Positions 46,765-58,654 of a stretch of DNA of 64,000 nucleotides are shown here, piece after piece. How positions within the stretch are numbered: the first letter of the stretch is position 1; every line of letters starts with the position of its first letter. The DNA is from Ophiura sarsii (lineage: Eukaryota > Echinodermata > Ophiuroidea > Amphilepidida > Ophiuridae). The stretch lies in assembly GCA_035610835.1 (NCBI GenBank), contig CM069447.1:35996470-36060469 (forward strand), written 5' to 3'. The notes beneath the pieces are model-generated. The model searched no databases. It saw nothing but the letters and a program-made list of their open reading frames with translations, and was not told the origin of the DNA. The position numbers were made by a program, and so were the translations under genes.

Positions 46765-47167
46765 TGTGATGCGATCTGTGAAAACACGTCAGATGTCGCA
46801 AAATGTGAACTACATTGTGTAGGGATTACGGGTAAAATAAAAAAAATAAAAAAACTTTTTTTTGTGTCATCAGCTTTCATGAAATTTCACCTTCAAAAAC
46901 TTACTTAATTCACTTTTATTATTAACCTTACATGTATAATGTTATTATATTGAATTATGTATCTTTTCTGGCCTGTTTTCATGATTTCTTGTTTTGTAGC
47001 TTTTGATGACATCACAATCGTCATTCACTCATAACTTTTGTTGTAGTGATCGTAGAAAAATGATCGAAACAGTTTTGTAATTAGCACAGTTTTAGCTTTC
47101 TTATGATATAAATATCTCCAATATGAAAAATGCCACCATGTGGCGGGTTTTCACAGATCGCATCACA
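46765..47167. mobile_element. 403-bp MITE with TA duplication
   Basis: The ends TGTGATGCGATCTGTGAAAA and complement have TA on both sides (46763-46764, 47168-47169). The interior is AT-rich with no coding frame. Confidence 0.8.
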
Positions 47168-47744
47168 TATTCTTTGAGGAAAAATCATAATAACATGGTG
47201 CCAGTCACTTCTGTACACTTAAATAATTACATTTGTATTTCACATGAAATAATATCTACAATACCTGTATAGTTATTATTTTATAGCTTAGATTAAGATA
47301 TTTCTGCCTCCTGTATACCAATTGTGTAGAACAATTCAACACATCAAGCTTCATCCATCTCTTCAATTTTTTCAATTTGACATTATGGAACTTGATTTTG
47401 CCAGTCTGCGATGAATCCAATGGACATCACAGTTCTCATATTACTGTCATCGCTTCAAAGGGTTCATCTATCTCTCACCTCCTCGTGTCATCCTGTTTAT
47501 CTGACATGTTCATTATATTTTACATATTGATGCTTGTGACAAATTTCGATTTAGTTGCGGCAGTTGTCATAAGAACATTTATGCGTTCACGTTGCTTCCG
47601 CTTCAGTTGTAGAAATTCTCATAAGAACATTGCAAGTAGCTTCGCTTCGCTTCAGTTGTAGCAGTTCTCATTTAAGAACATTTGCAAGTTAACTTCGCTT
47701 CACTGATTTGCATGAGCACTTTTCAAATAGCTTCGCTTCACTTC

Positions 47745-48200
47745 AAGTGTACATTTTTTAAAATAATGTATGGTTTATCTTTGGTATGGATCCTTTCATG
47801 TCTGGTCTTGTTTGCAAACCAGAGAAACTCATGTCACAGTATGCGCATTAATTGGTATGGTTTATCTTTGGTATGGATCCTTTCATGACTGGTCTTATGA
47901 CTGAAATGAGAGAAACTCATGTCACAGTATGCACATTGATATGGTTTATCTTTGGTATGGATCCTTTCATGACTGGTCTTATGACTCAAATGAGAGAAAC
48001 TCTTGTCACAGTATGCACATTGATGGTTTCTCTTTGGTATGGATACTTTCATGACTGGTCTTGGCTTCACTTCAAGTGTACATTTTTTAACATTCTGTAG
48101 TGTTGTATGGCACACCAGGGGCCTGAAATTTGGTATCTGCGCATGCAACGAAAATTGGCTCATAAAAAGCGCCATCTTTCTTGCCCGCCACGTGCCATTA
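47745..48200 (-). pseudogene. Broken C2H2 zinc-finger fragment
   Basis: Minus-strand 47834-48205 encodes fingers of the form CAYCDKSFSHLSHKTSHERI then H, joined by HTKDKPYQ linkers (the TGEKPY-type spacer). One finger and parts of others are clear. Towards 47770 another finger is interrupted by a frameshift and a stop (MRIL then stop). The upstream part (48110-48205) does not look like a zinc-finger N-terminus. Tandem CTTCGCTTCAGTTGTAG repeats flank it at 47590-47750. It is probably a relic or one exon of a degenerate poly-zinc-finger gene. Confidence 0.7.
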
Positions 48201-48336
48201 TGCAAGCACTGAAGCGAGAACTGTTAAATATTCAATATTCATCAAGTCGAGTCATGTATTTGTATCAATTTAAAAGCTTTAGTCGCACATCACTCAGTGT
48301 CGTGGCCCAGTGGTTGGGCGCAGTGACAATTGTGTA

Positions 48337-48551
48337 GGGTAAAGTCACCAGTTTTCGGTCAGCGCCTATTTTCGGTCACTTTGCCAAAATTGTGTAATGA
48401 AAATGACCTCGTCGTTATAAACTGACGGCTAAAAAGCCGCTGCATAAATGATGCCCAGTATTGCTTTTAAAATGGCGACGACCGATGCAATTACACGCTT
48501 TTGGCCAAGTGACCGAAAATAGGCGCTGACCGAAAACTAGCGAGTTTACCC
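48337..48551. mobile_element. 215-bp TA-flanked MITE (GGGTAAAGTC family), copy 1
   Basis: Ends GGGTAAAGTCACCAGTTTTC and complement; TA at 48335-48336 and 48552-48553. Inner blocks CGGTCAGCGCCTATTTTCGG are present in both arms. Confidence 0.8.
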
Positions 48552-49322
48552 TACATTCTATTTTAAACATGCAGCACAGTGTTCTCACTCACTATATACA
48601 TAATAAAGGGTGAAATATCACATAGCGAAATGCTACACAGTTTTGAAGAATTGCTAATCAATTTCCCAATTGTATCGCATACAGATGTGGGTGAAATGCT
48701 ACGCAATATTTGGAATTGCTACACAAATAAAATAGTATGCTGTATATTGCACACTGTATCTTTGAACTGATCAGAGACCAGGGATAGCGCTACTGGGGGT
48801 TCTTGCGCGTTTAGCGCATATTTGTTCATTTTGGCGCAATAAATTTGCTGAAAATCCAAAATAACCCCTTATTTTTCATACTTTTATGGGGTTCAGGGTT
48901 CTAAAAACCCCTACTTTAAAAACCTAGCGCTACCGTTGTCAGAGACTAAACAAGTTATCTGAAGCCCAATATTGTGTTAATTCTTACAATAACACAAGAC
49001 TATACTGTAGGCTTTAGAAAGTACAGCTGCTCATATCTTTGGCCACAGAATGATTAGATGTGACTGACTGACCATAAATAAACCACTTTTGGACACTTTA
49101 TTGTACTGATATCGGTGTTTTATTATGGACACAAATGACAATTTTACCATTTTAGAGTTAAGTTCTCAAATCAAAACTCTCATCTAACCTTAAACAGTAC
49201 CATGTATTTTTTTCTTTCATGTCAATATTCACTTTTCAAGTGATATGATTTGTGGGCTTCCACAAGGATACATAAACATTGTTTATATTTTGCTACACTG
49301 GAAATGTACAATAATAGTAGTA
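48552..49322. other. Stretch with no recognised gene
   Basis: No gene or element ends were recognised. Confidence 0.3.
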
Positions 49323-49536
49323 GGGTAAAGTCGCCAGTTTTCGGTCAGCACCTATTTTTGGTCACTTGGCCAAAGTTGCATCGGTCATCGCCATCTTAAA
49401 AGCAATACCGGACATCAACTATGCGGCCATTTTTTAGCCGTCGGTTTGTAACGACGAGGTCATTTTCATTACACGATTCGGAAGAAGTGACCGACTGACC
49501 GAAAATAGGCGCTGACCGAAAACTGGCGACTTACCC
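49323..49536. mobile_element. GGGTAAAGTC MITE, copy 2
   Basis: Same ends and inner blocks as 48337-48551, with the internal segment in the opposite orientation. Flanked by TA at 49321-49322 and 49537-49538. It abuts the next element with only TATA between. Confidence 0.8.
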
Positions 49537-49540
49537 TATA

Positions 49541-50212
49541 CAGGGTGAGTCAAAAAAAGTGTACTCAACTTTAGGATATCTAAAAATCTGTGCAAGATTT
49601 TCAGATTATTTATTGTGGCAGACAGCTAATCTTATAATCTTTCTAATGAATTTTAGTTGGTTGAAATTGGTTTTGGTAAACATATGTTATGCCCATTTAC
49701 GTAAAAGAGAAAGAACATTTTAATCTTTATACACCGAACACGCTTTGCAATATTTTCTCTAATGAGATCTATTGATTTCCGCTAATGAAAACAGTCCACA
49801 CTCCAGTCAGACCTGAGTCCGACTATCAAAAAAGCCAACTTTTATAAATTTGTTGATGCATTTGTGTAATAATATTAATAACATTGTTTTGTCATTATTT
49901 TGCATTTAATTTATGAAAAAATGACTGAGAATGCTTGATCTGTCTTTATTAGTCAGCTTTTGTGTACCAAACATAATCCGCTTGTTCATTAATATCAAGC
50001 ATTATAGAGTAAACTATTCAATATCATGTTCGGCTTCAAAAATGGATGACTTTTACCAAAATATTCATTATATCTGATTCTTTTTGCTAATGATAGATAG
50101 TACATGTAAATAGATATCTATTGCTTCATACATTTTTTGCCTTAATATTCTGATGATAAATATTTTTAATATTTATTTTACTTAAAAGTAAACTTTTTTT
50201 TGACTCACCCTG
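49541..50212. mobile_element. Tc1/mariner-type non-autonomous element (CAGGGTGAGTCAAAA ends)
   Basis: CAGGGTGAGTCAAAAAAAGT at the left and TTTTTTTGACTCACCCTG at the right, with TA at 49539-49540 and 50213-50214. The interior is AT-rich without a transposase frame. Confidence 0.8.
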
Positions 50213-52228
50213 TATATGTATTGTACATGTATAATCAGACCAGGGGTCAAAATAGACAAAGACAGACTGGGGCTAATTTCACCTCAATGTAGGGAGGGTA
50301 CATTTTACTTTGAGAGCAATTATACATTTCATTTTCAACACAAATTGCAACAGCAGCCCTGGTTGGTTGAGCTGATCATTTGTAATTTTTAAATAGATAA
50401 GTGTTTTATATAAAAACACTTGGTGTGTTCTTCCTTCCAACAATACCCCACTTTTAGCAATCACCTGTTCCAGTGTTTTAGCCACCTGCTTGAGAATATG
50501 TGCTAGTCTCTATGACGGAGTAGTTCTTTGAGCATGTAAATGGTGAATTTGGAACATTTTCAATTAGACATCCCCACATTCTTAAGCTAGAGGCTTAGCA
50601 TTAAAACAAGTGATTGCAATGAATGGATGAAGTATCATTTGAAGTAAAACCACATCAGCTTTTCATCTGTATATAACACAATAAGAACCATATCAAGAAT
50701 TTTGAGCAGTTTAGAAAGAGCTCTTGTTATACATGTATGTACCTGGAAAATCCCCATATAAGTGAAATTACTGGGGCCATTTTTTTTGTTTTGAGGGAAA
50801 TAGCTGCCACAATTAAATAAATATTTTGACCCCCTTATATATAAAACTGCCAATGATTCTATTTTACAATGTACACGATCAAGCAAAGAGCTAAGAATGA
50901 ACAGTTACTATCCCTAAGATATAATGTACTCTGCGCAGAGAGTGAAATGCTCATAAGCTGTATTTGAAGAGCTTTGTTGCGAAAGGGCCACCAGACCACC
51001 CCGACATGTTCCTCATTTTGCATTAGTGAATTTGTATTGACAAGTCCATGGAATAATCAAATTATTGTATGGCTGTGTTCATTACTGTTTCTATGACTTG
51101 GATTAGTGCATCCATGCACGCCAATTGAGGCACCAACAATACAAACAACATTCCAATGAATATAGCCATCCATTTAATAATGCAAAATGAGTAAAAAGGC
51201 AGAAGTGGATGTAGGCCCTTTTGCAAAACACCTCTTCATTTACTGATCTGTTTATAGATCCTCTGACCCGTTTGATCCATTGATAATATTGTATTGTACC
51301 CGGCATAAAATGTTATTGCCAATCATTGACTACTAAAAAGGCCATTCACTTTACAGGCTTGAAATTTGGACAGTCATGGATTAGGCTGGACTAAGGGTAT
51401 CCTGGTCTATGACTGATCTATGATTACACTCTCATATGACGCTATCTACTGAAGATCTATGGGGTACCGAGAATAACAATGCTATCTAATGAAGAAATGT
51501 ACCAAAGATTATAGAGTGTTAAATATATACAATATAGCAATAGCAATGCTATTAACCAAAGATTGTTATGGTATCTATTGATATTGGATATTGTATACAT
51601 ATTCAGCCATTTGCATTGTATTATTTTATCAGTATTATAGGAAGATTTATAATTGAAAGAACACATTGAAGCAGCGAATTGGGTACATTGTGTGAAGTGC
51701 ACACAACCATCAGGCGTGATCATTTTTGGCGCGATTATCTTTGTACTGCGTTTGTGTTGTTTGTTCAATTATTAATCTTCCTAAAGTGATTTTGATGTAA
51801 CCTGACTTATAATTATCTGTATTTGATAATTATTAGCTTCTCATAATTGCAACCCATAATCGTGGAAATGTAAATATCCGGCTGTGTATAAACTATTTTA
51901 TTTAAATAAGGCTAACAAAAGTTGATATGAGATAAATCTTTCATGAATTAAAAAATCAAGTTTGAAATTCAATCAATCACTGTTTTACAATAAGGGAAAT
52001 TTTAGTAAAACTAAAATTTAACACAAAATTAATAGTTACAATGATTCATAGATTTTTCAAATGATTACATTTTATCATAAAAATGCAACACAGATGAATG
52101 AATGGAATTTCTAAAAATCAACTTCCATTGGTGTAACTGGTGCAAAGTATGAAAGGAATGTCAGAAATAAATAATGTACTCATGCTAGATCATGGTACCG
52201 TACCTCATTTACATCTTGACATTCACTA
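50213..52228. other. AT-rich stretch with no recognised gene
   Basis: Two kilobases on both strands show no recognised exon, RNA gene or element ends. Confidence 0.3.
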
Positions 52229-52688
52229 CAGGGGAGTCAAAATATTCAGGTACCGATTTTAAAGATTCTGGAAAATTAATTCTCATCAAGAATTGGCCGA
52301 TTTCTTCATTGTTTATTATTTGTTTATAGAAATGCATTATCATAATTGGTGAAATTCCAAGGACAATACCTTATTCCAGGCCATAATGAAAACATATTAA
52401 CAATAAGGCACCAAATCCATTTTGTTCCAAACATACCCCGCATTTTTTATTAGGCATTGTGAATACCAATGAGTCAATGATTGACTCATTCAAAAGATGT
52501 GTGTTAAACTTTTAAATTCACTGAATTTGGACAAATGCACATATCTCCCGCTTGGAATAACCAATTTGAATGAAATGAAATTTATGATAAAGCTAACAAC
52601 AGGTTCTTATCAATATCAATATTGATTTTGTCATATAACTGGTTTACAAATTTGTGAAATCAAGGCCTGAATATTTTAACTCACCCTG
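52229..52688. mobile_element. CAGGGTGAGTCAAAA-type element, copy 2 of the 7992 subfamily
   Basis: CAGGGGAGTCAAAATATTCA then GGTACCGATTTTAAA parallels the start of 7992-8785. The right end TTTTAACTCACCCTG also matches. It is internally deleted relative to that copy. Confidence 0.7.
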
Positions 52689-53885
52689 AACTAACAGTCC
52701 TCAAAAAAAGTAGCTTACCAGGCGATACATTTGCAGGCAATGTTTTTTGTTGCCTACATTTCTGCAATTTCTTTAAATTTCAGTCTGTTATGGGATGATT
52801 TAGCCCATTTTGACTTACACTTTTTCAGGTTATTTTTAGAAGTGCTCATGCCTGAATATACTCATAAGTTAAATATTAAATTACAAAATTAAGGACAAAA
52901 TTCTCCTCTTCAATTAGAAACATTGTGTGAAGATTGGTCGAACAATGAAGACACTGGATCCTTATAGAATAAAGCAAAGTGCAGTTTTTATGTTAACTTG
53001 GGTTTAATAAAGTATTCTGCCTAAGAGTAAGACATTTCTTTACATTGTATTAAAACATTTTCCATGGGCCCCTTTAATTTTGGACTGAATAGTGACAGCA
53101 ATTTCACTGGGTAAAAAACCCAAGGGTGAAAAAGCAAAATAATGACAAAAATGTGTGTTTGAACAGTGTTTTAAGCAGTAAAACAATGTAATTTCTACAA
53201 TTTTTCACCCTTCAGACAACATTTCAAGGGTGAAAATCAAAAGTGAAGGGAATTTCAACCTTTGTATAGGGTGAGTGAAAACCTTATTTTTGACCTGGCA
53301 AGTCACTTATGTTGAAGACTGTATGGTACAAATGTATATGCAAAACAAGCTACATACTGGACTTGGTAATGTTGGGCTTTGTGACTTACATGTAGTGGGT
53401 AGTACATACATGTATCATAAGAGCTCTGTGACATGATATGTAAAACCAGAAATATTTGTGAGTTTAAAATTTCCTGAATAAGCAATACTGAAGTCTGCTA
53501 CAAGGTAGATTAGAAATATTCGCAGCATGACATTTTCACGAGTGGGTGACATTCGCGAAATATATAAATGCACATTAAAAATTCTGGTTTTACAGTACAT
53601 ATCACGAGATCTCTGTCACATACTGTTGTACTTGGTAATGTTGGGCTTTGTGACTTAGTGGATGGTATATACATACATATCATGAGAACTCTGTGACATA
53701 CTGGACTTAGTAATGTTGGACTTTGTGACTTAGCACTTATAAAACTCGATCATTGCTTGTGTGTTGGATTTCGATCACGACAGGAGCATGCGCAGATGCG
53801 ATTTTTGTGTAAGTGGTCTGTGATTTTGTCAATATTATATTTTTACTGTGATTTGTCGATCTGCATTAAATGCAAAAAGTAACAA

Positions 53886-53902
53886 CGCCCCCGGCTGGAC
53901 TC

Positions 53903-53942
<40 letters not shown>

Positions 53943-53959
53943 AATTGCGCCACGGAGGT
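53886..53959 (-). tRNA. tRNA-Asn (GTT)
   Basis: The minus strand reads TGGCGCAATTGGTTAGCGCG (A box/D arm), then TTCGGCTGTTAACCGAA (anticodon stem-loop, GTT), a variable loop, then GGTGGTTCGAGTCC (B box/T loop). Total length with the discriminator G is 74, as in other animal tRNA-Asn. A T5 run on the minus strand (53874-53878) lies about eight bases after the 3' end, as a Pol III terminator. One T-stem and one acceptor pair are mismatched, so reduced function is possible. The + strand open frame here is a shadow. Confidence 0.85.
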
Positions 53960-54580
53960 GATTATTTACTAGTTTGTCATGTTCACCCGTACACTTCCCT
54001 GTACACTTTCTTGCAAAGTCGGGCATCGTTTTTTCTCAAATGTTGCCTGCATATTGCACTTGCTGTTGGCTTTAATACATGTGCTGTCAGTTGAACTTGG
54101 AACCAACGTTTAATTTGAACTGTCTATTTTCAATAAAAAAATATTCCAATACGGGGAAAAAATCACAAAAGCTCACAGACAACAAATAAGAACATCATTT
54201 TACTCGACCTAGAATTTCAATCAACGGATTTCAATCATCGGGAAAACCCGATGATGCGAGTGACGTCATTTAATGAGCTCATTAGCATAATTTATGTCCG
54301 TGAAATGTATAATAGAGTTTTATAAGTGCTTAGTTGATGATATATTATGAGGGCTCTGTGACTTACGCAATGTCCCTTTGACAGTACATTTTGACTTACT
54401 TCCAGAGAAGTACACATTCCAGAATAGAATACATGTTGAGACTTTGTGGCTTGACTTACAGTACAGTAAACATGTTGGGCATTGTTATCATTCTAGCTTT
54501 TGTCTCGCCTGATGTAATCAGGAAGAGACTATGTTATCACTATTTCTGTCCGGCGTCCGCCGTGTGCTAAGAAATACCTT

Positions 54581-54785
54581 TGTGACGTGATATCTGAAGA
54601 TCTGTAAGGCCTATCTTGATGGGATTTGGTGGAGGGAAGGGGGTGGTGCGTTATTTTGCTGATTGAATTTTCAAGGTCATTGGAGGTCATTCAAGGCCAT
54701 CGGGGTCAAATATGCTTAAAACTTTTGTGACGCGTTGTAACGCGATATCTAGAGATCCGTAAGGCCTATCTTGATGGGACTTGAT
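54581..54785 (+). repeat. ~155-bp tandem duplication
   Basis: TGTGACGTGATATCTGAAGA then TCTGTAAGGCCTATCTTGAT recurs as TGTAACGCGATATCTAGAGA then TCCGTAAGGCCTATCTTGAT. The preceding GAGACTATGTTATCACTATT block belongs to a repeat type common in marine invertebrates (recalled, not searched). Confidence 0.6.
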
Positions 54786-55199
54786 GTCAGGATGAAGTAC
54801 AATTGCAACCAAACTACCCATATAAACGGACGACCTATTTGGGACCGCTGTCCCTATTTATTATATTTTGCTACACTGGAAATGGAAATGTACAATAATA
54901 GTAGTAAGGATAACATGAATATGTCGGAGTTTTGTGTCTTACTTACACATGTTTTTTGACATTAACTTGCACTGCGTTTGGAATGTGTGACTTAAATGAA
55001 TTGCATGATAGTAAATATCATCATCAGCGGTCGTTCTTGGACGGAAAGGCGGAGACAGATGACGCAGATCTCTGAGGCATATTGTATGATACTTTTTATA
55101 TGTACCATGAAAAACTTGATTTTTATGGTTGACTTACTTAAATTACAGGATAGTACACATATGTTGGGGTTTTATGACTTACTTGACTTACAGGATATA

Positions 55200-55524
55200 A
55201 ACTGCTCACAAAAAGTATCGAAACACTTAGAAATGATCCGATATATAACGGCTCGAAAAGGTATGCATTAATCAAAGCCAATAACCAAGTGCATAATTTT
55301 GTTCTGCGTATTTTGACACCTCGATCGTTGAGATACGTTGTTGCGGCGCGGCGCGGAGTTATTGTCATTTCAATGATCGTGGGTCCAGTTTCAAAAGTGA
55401 CACTCTACACTCATCCCTATTGAAAATCACGAATCTGATCATTCTAAACAGTAATGCAAACCTCTTTCTATAGGATGATTGTCACTTTCATTTCTAAGTG
55501 TTTCGATACTTTTTGTGAGCAGTT
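55200..55524. mobile_element. 325-bp Tc1/mariner-type MITE (AACTGCTCACAAAAAGT ends)
   Basis: Perfect inverted repeats of about 37 bp start AACTGCTCACAAAAAGTATC. TA lies on both sides (55198-55199, 55525-55526). It falls inside the degenerate ACTTAC repeat series. Confidence 0.85.
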
Positions 55525-55617
55525 TAGTATGAACATGTTGTGGTTTTGTGTGTTACCAGAGACTATAACTATGGGACAAGTATCTCGAAGGCGAAGTCCC
55601 CCGTTTACTATGCTTAA

Positions 55618-56668
55618 GGGCAGTGTCAACCCGGCACTTGTTTCAAAAACTGAATTTCATATTTCTCTATTATTTTATACTTTTATATGTATTCTTCCCG
55701 TTCTTTTGGGTGATTTAAATTTGTTGTTTTGGTAAGTTTGAGTCAGGAAAAGGCGCATGGTTATTTGGCGGGAAATAAAGCGGAGTTCCACCCTTTTCAA
55801 ATGCTGCGACAGCTGTTCGATCATTGCGTCTCGCGCTGAATCTTCCTGTGCGTAATACTAGACGCGCCGCTTAATATCCACGACGAAGACGCAAAAAACA
55901 AAAGAGCGCAAAACCATGCCTAAAAATGTAAACAAAGGCCAATCTTACGATCATTTAAATTTAAGTTTTCTTCCAATTTCTTTACATTGTGACAATATAA
56001 ATTGAATCTGTTAGTTTAATTTGATTGTTCATAATAGTATACTCGCCTTTTAGGTCACACGCCCATGTATTCTTAAAACATTAGCTTTAAATGGTGGAAA
56101 ATGTCAATATTTTTACTAAATCGATGTTTTGTAGAAGTTCAAATTTGAAGGAATTTTACGAATTTTCAGACATCCTAACAAAATCAGTTTTTGATTCAAA
56201 ATTTCAAAATTTCACCAAAATCGTCTTAAGTCATTTATCTAGGAAGCACTTTATTTTTTTTGGCTTAATTTCTTTTAGTTTTGAAAATATTGACCAAAAA
56301 TGTGATTTTTGAGATAAAAAACATTTTGTTGGCACTTTTTGGTCAATATTTTCAAAACTAAAAGAAATTAAGCCAAAAAAAATAAAGTGCTTCCTAGATA
56401 ATTTACTTTAGATGATTTTGGTGAAATTTTGAAATTTTTAATCAAAAATTGATTTTGTTAGGTTGTCTGAAAAATGTTGGCGCCAGAAAAGAGATTTTTG
56501 GGCAAAAATGTAGAAATCACTATTTTTTAGGAAATTTAATACCAAAAATGGATTCTCCGACTCATTTCATTTGAAAAATTGTATACTTTTATGTACATTA
56601 AATTATTAGTTTAAAAGTTACAGTGCTTGATAAATTTCATATACATGTATTTTGGGTTGACACTTCCC
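55618..56668. mobile_element. TTAA-flanked foldback element, 1.05 kb
   Basis: GGGCAGTGTCAACCC at 55618 is mirrored at the right end as GGGTTGACACTTCCC, with TTAA at 55614-55617 and 56669-56672. TTAA duplications are used by piggyBac and Kolobok superfamilies. Inside, 56150-56310 pairs with 56330-56490 to form a palindrome with about 150-bp arms (TTGGCTTAATTTCTTTTAGT and complement) and a loop of about 20-30 bases. No transposase. Fragments of the right half recur at 58655-59500. Confidence 0.8.
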
Positions 56669-57176
56669 TTAAATTGACGGGGACGGTTTTAGAGGGGGCG
56701 CACTATCATGGTCGTAGCAAACCAGACGACCTAAGACGTGGTGGATTTTATCGGCTCAAAACATGATTTGTGGCACAGAAATAGTACATCAATGGTAAAA
56801 AAAAGCTGATTGTGATTTAGAGTAAAACTTATTTGCTTTGATGATAGCAGAATTTAGTTCTTATATGACACAAGACATTCAGAATTGGTTATTTAAAATT
56901 AATTTGTACGTGGAACAAAATATGAATTTTAAATTGTGGATGGCTTTGTCTGACAGTGACAGAGGAGGGGCATGGCGTTATTTGCATTTTATGAATATTG
57001 GAATTAGATCTAAATATTCATTCACAACGAATGATTAACAGTTTACGCTTTAACGGACTGATAGAGTGCGCTATACTGAACCAAATCTCAACAATGGGCA
57101 GATAGGGTGTTACATAGGCCTGGTCTTACTTACAAATATTGAGGGCTCAGAAACAAAACAGCCCTTTTATGTATTA
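56669..57176. other. Stretch with no recognised gene
   Basis: No gene or element was recognised. Confidence 0.3.
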
Positions 57177-57321
57177 GATAAAGGACGAGTAGTAGACCAT
57201 CAGCAATAATAATGGGCGCCCGGCAAGCCTCTTTTGCAGGCGAGGCCGCAGGCCCGAGCCTGCAAAAGTGGCGCGCCGGCGCCCATTATTATTGCTGATG
57301 GTCTACTATGAGTGTTTTATC
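57177..57321. repeat. 145-bp near-perfect palindrome
   Basis: GTAGACCATCAGCAATAATA then ATGGGCGCC on the left is mirrored exactly on the right. Outer GATAAA/TTTATC and inner TTTTGCAGGC/GCCTGCAAAA also pair. The central loop is GC-rich. The total unpaired length is small, so it can form a single long hairpin. Confidence 0.85.
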
Positions 57322-57623
57322 TTTCATACATGTTGATACACCGTAACCATGGTAACGGTACAAATAAATAAAGATGATAATTTGTAAGTTATATAATCAA
57401 AATTGTACAATTGATCTAGTAATAACATGAAGGTGTCTGTTATACTAATTTTGACATCGCTAAACTTTGCAAGAGACTATATATAATGTTGGTCGGTGAT
57501 TAGTACCCATGACGTAATATACAACCTCCTTGAAGTTAGCAAACCATGAAATACTATAGGTGGTACACACATGGATTTAACTGATTTAAAAATTGATATA
57601 AACGAATTTAGCATAATCTTTAG

Positions 57624-57771
57624 TCGTATTGATCCGACCATTGTATTTTGGAGTCAGTTAGATGTAACAGGTGGTATCTATGAGCTCTATTTACAATCTC
57701 GATTACCAAAGCAATGCTCATGCTGCTCAAGTCAAGAAGCCTATTGCATGTCAATGACAGTTTTAAATACT
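57624..57771 (+). other. Possible YWTD-like exon
   Basis: After a candidate acceptor (ATAATCTTTAG at 57623) the frame reads RIDPTIVFWSQLDVTGGIYE then LYLQS, which has the DP...FW...IY spacing of a YWTD blade. A donor-like GTAAGA starts at 57772. The downstream residues are Cys-rich and not blade-like, and the phases do not obviously fit the other exons. This is speculative. Confidence 0.18.
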
Positions 57772-58114
57772 GTAAGATTTGTGTAAAAAACATCACCGAT
57801 AACAAGGAATTATACGCACGTTGTATGTTTGGATATACTTGGAAAATGCCTTTATATAGACCTACATGCGATTGTTGACAAGAAACTACAGAACGTGAGT
57901 TGATCTATGATTTTGTATCATACTATTACATTATTATGTTATACCATGGCAGATAATACATGATGATTTGTAAGGCCCTCTATATCAAATTTCAATGCGA
58001 ATAATTCCAGAAGCTGCGTATAGATTAACACGAAAAAGAAAATGCCAACAGTCACGCCCTTTCCCACTTCCACACACCCCCACACACTTGCCTCCCTCCC
58101 CGACGCAGTCAGCT

Positions 58115-58354
58115 CATGCCCTGTACCCCCTTTTCAACCCCAAATCATCGACCATTTGAACTAATTTACATACATTTAACTTACATTTTCAGACTTTTTG
58201 CATTTTGTGCGCGAACCAACAAATGTTCTCTTACCATGCCCTGTACCCCCTTTTCAACCCCAAATCATCGACCATTTGAACTAATTTACATACATTTAAC
58301 TTACATTTTCAGACTTTTTGCATTTTGTGCGCGAACCAACAAATGTTCTCTTAC
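58115..58354 (+). repeat. Exact-looking 120-bp tandem duplication
   Basis: The segment CATGCCCTGTACCCCCTTTT ... AAATGTTCTCTTAC is present twice, back to back (58115-58234 and 58235-58354), with no differences noticed. A 16-base C run follows. The 89-codon open frame here only reflects the 120-bp period being a multiple of three. Confidence 0.9.
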
Positions 58355-58419
58355 CCCCCCCCCCCCCCCGAAAAAAATAAAATAATTGTTCTGATGCGAG
58401 CACCACCTCTTTTTTTATA

Positions 58420-58565
58420 CTACACAGAGAAAGAAAAAAAGTGAGTCATCATCGAAAAATGAGTCATTTTGTCCATGTAGTGACACACTATGGCTCAAAA
58501 TGAGTCATTTTGTCCGTGTAGTGACTCGTTTTACGATGATGACTCACTTTTTTCTTTCTGTGTAG
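58420..58565. mobile_element. 146-bp MITE with CTACACAGA ends
   Basis: CTACACAGAGAAAGAAAAAA and its complement bound the element. Inner GTGAGTCATCATCG and GAGTCATTTTGTCC blocks pair as well, so nearly the whole element can fold on itself. Confidence 0.75.
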
Positions 58566-58654
58566 TTGCTTTTCGATTCCCCAAATCCGACGTCTTGAAA
58601 TTTTGTGCCCCCCAATTTATTTATTTTTCTTTGGTCAAAAATTGAAAAAAAAAT

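Larger units (their letters stand above)
53340..55190 (+). repeat. Degenerate series of TGTTGGGCTTTGTGACTTAC units
   Basis: Related units occur at about 53365, 53638, 53713, 54350, 54435-54480, 54925-54960 and 55135-55190, and again at 61135-61200. Typical words are TGTTGGGCTTTGTGACTTA, TACTTGACTTACAGGAT and AGAGCTCTGTGACAT. Spacing is irregular because other sequences interrupt the series. It looks like an old minisatellite broken up by insertions. Confidence 0.55.

Noticed and set aside
53870..54094. Plus-strand ORF starting MQKVTTPPAG
   Set aside because: Overlaps the antisense of the tRNA-Asn gene; the open frame is incidental.
58116..58385. 89-codon ORF with an internal 40-residue duplication
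   Set aside because: Result of a 120-bp tandem DNA duplication; no known motif and it runs into a C run.
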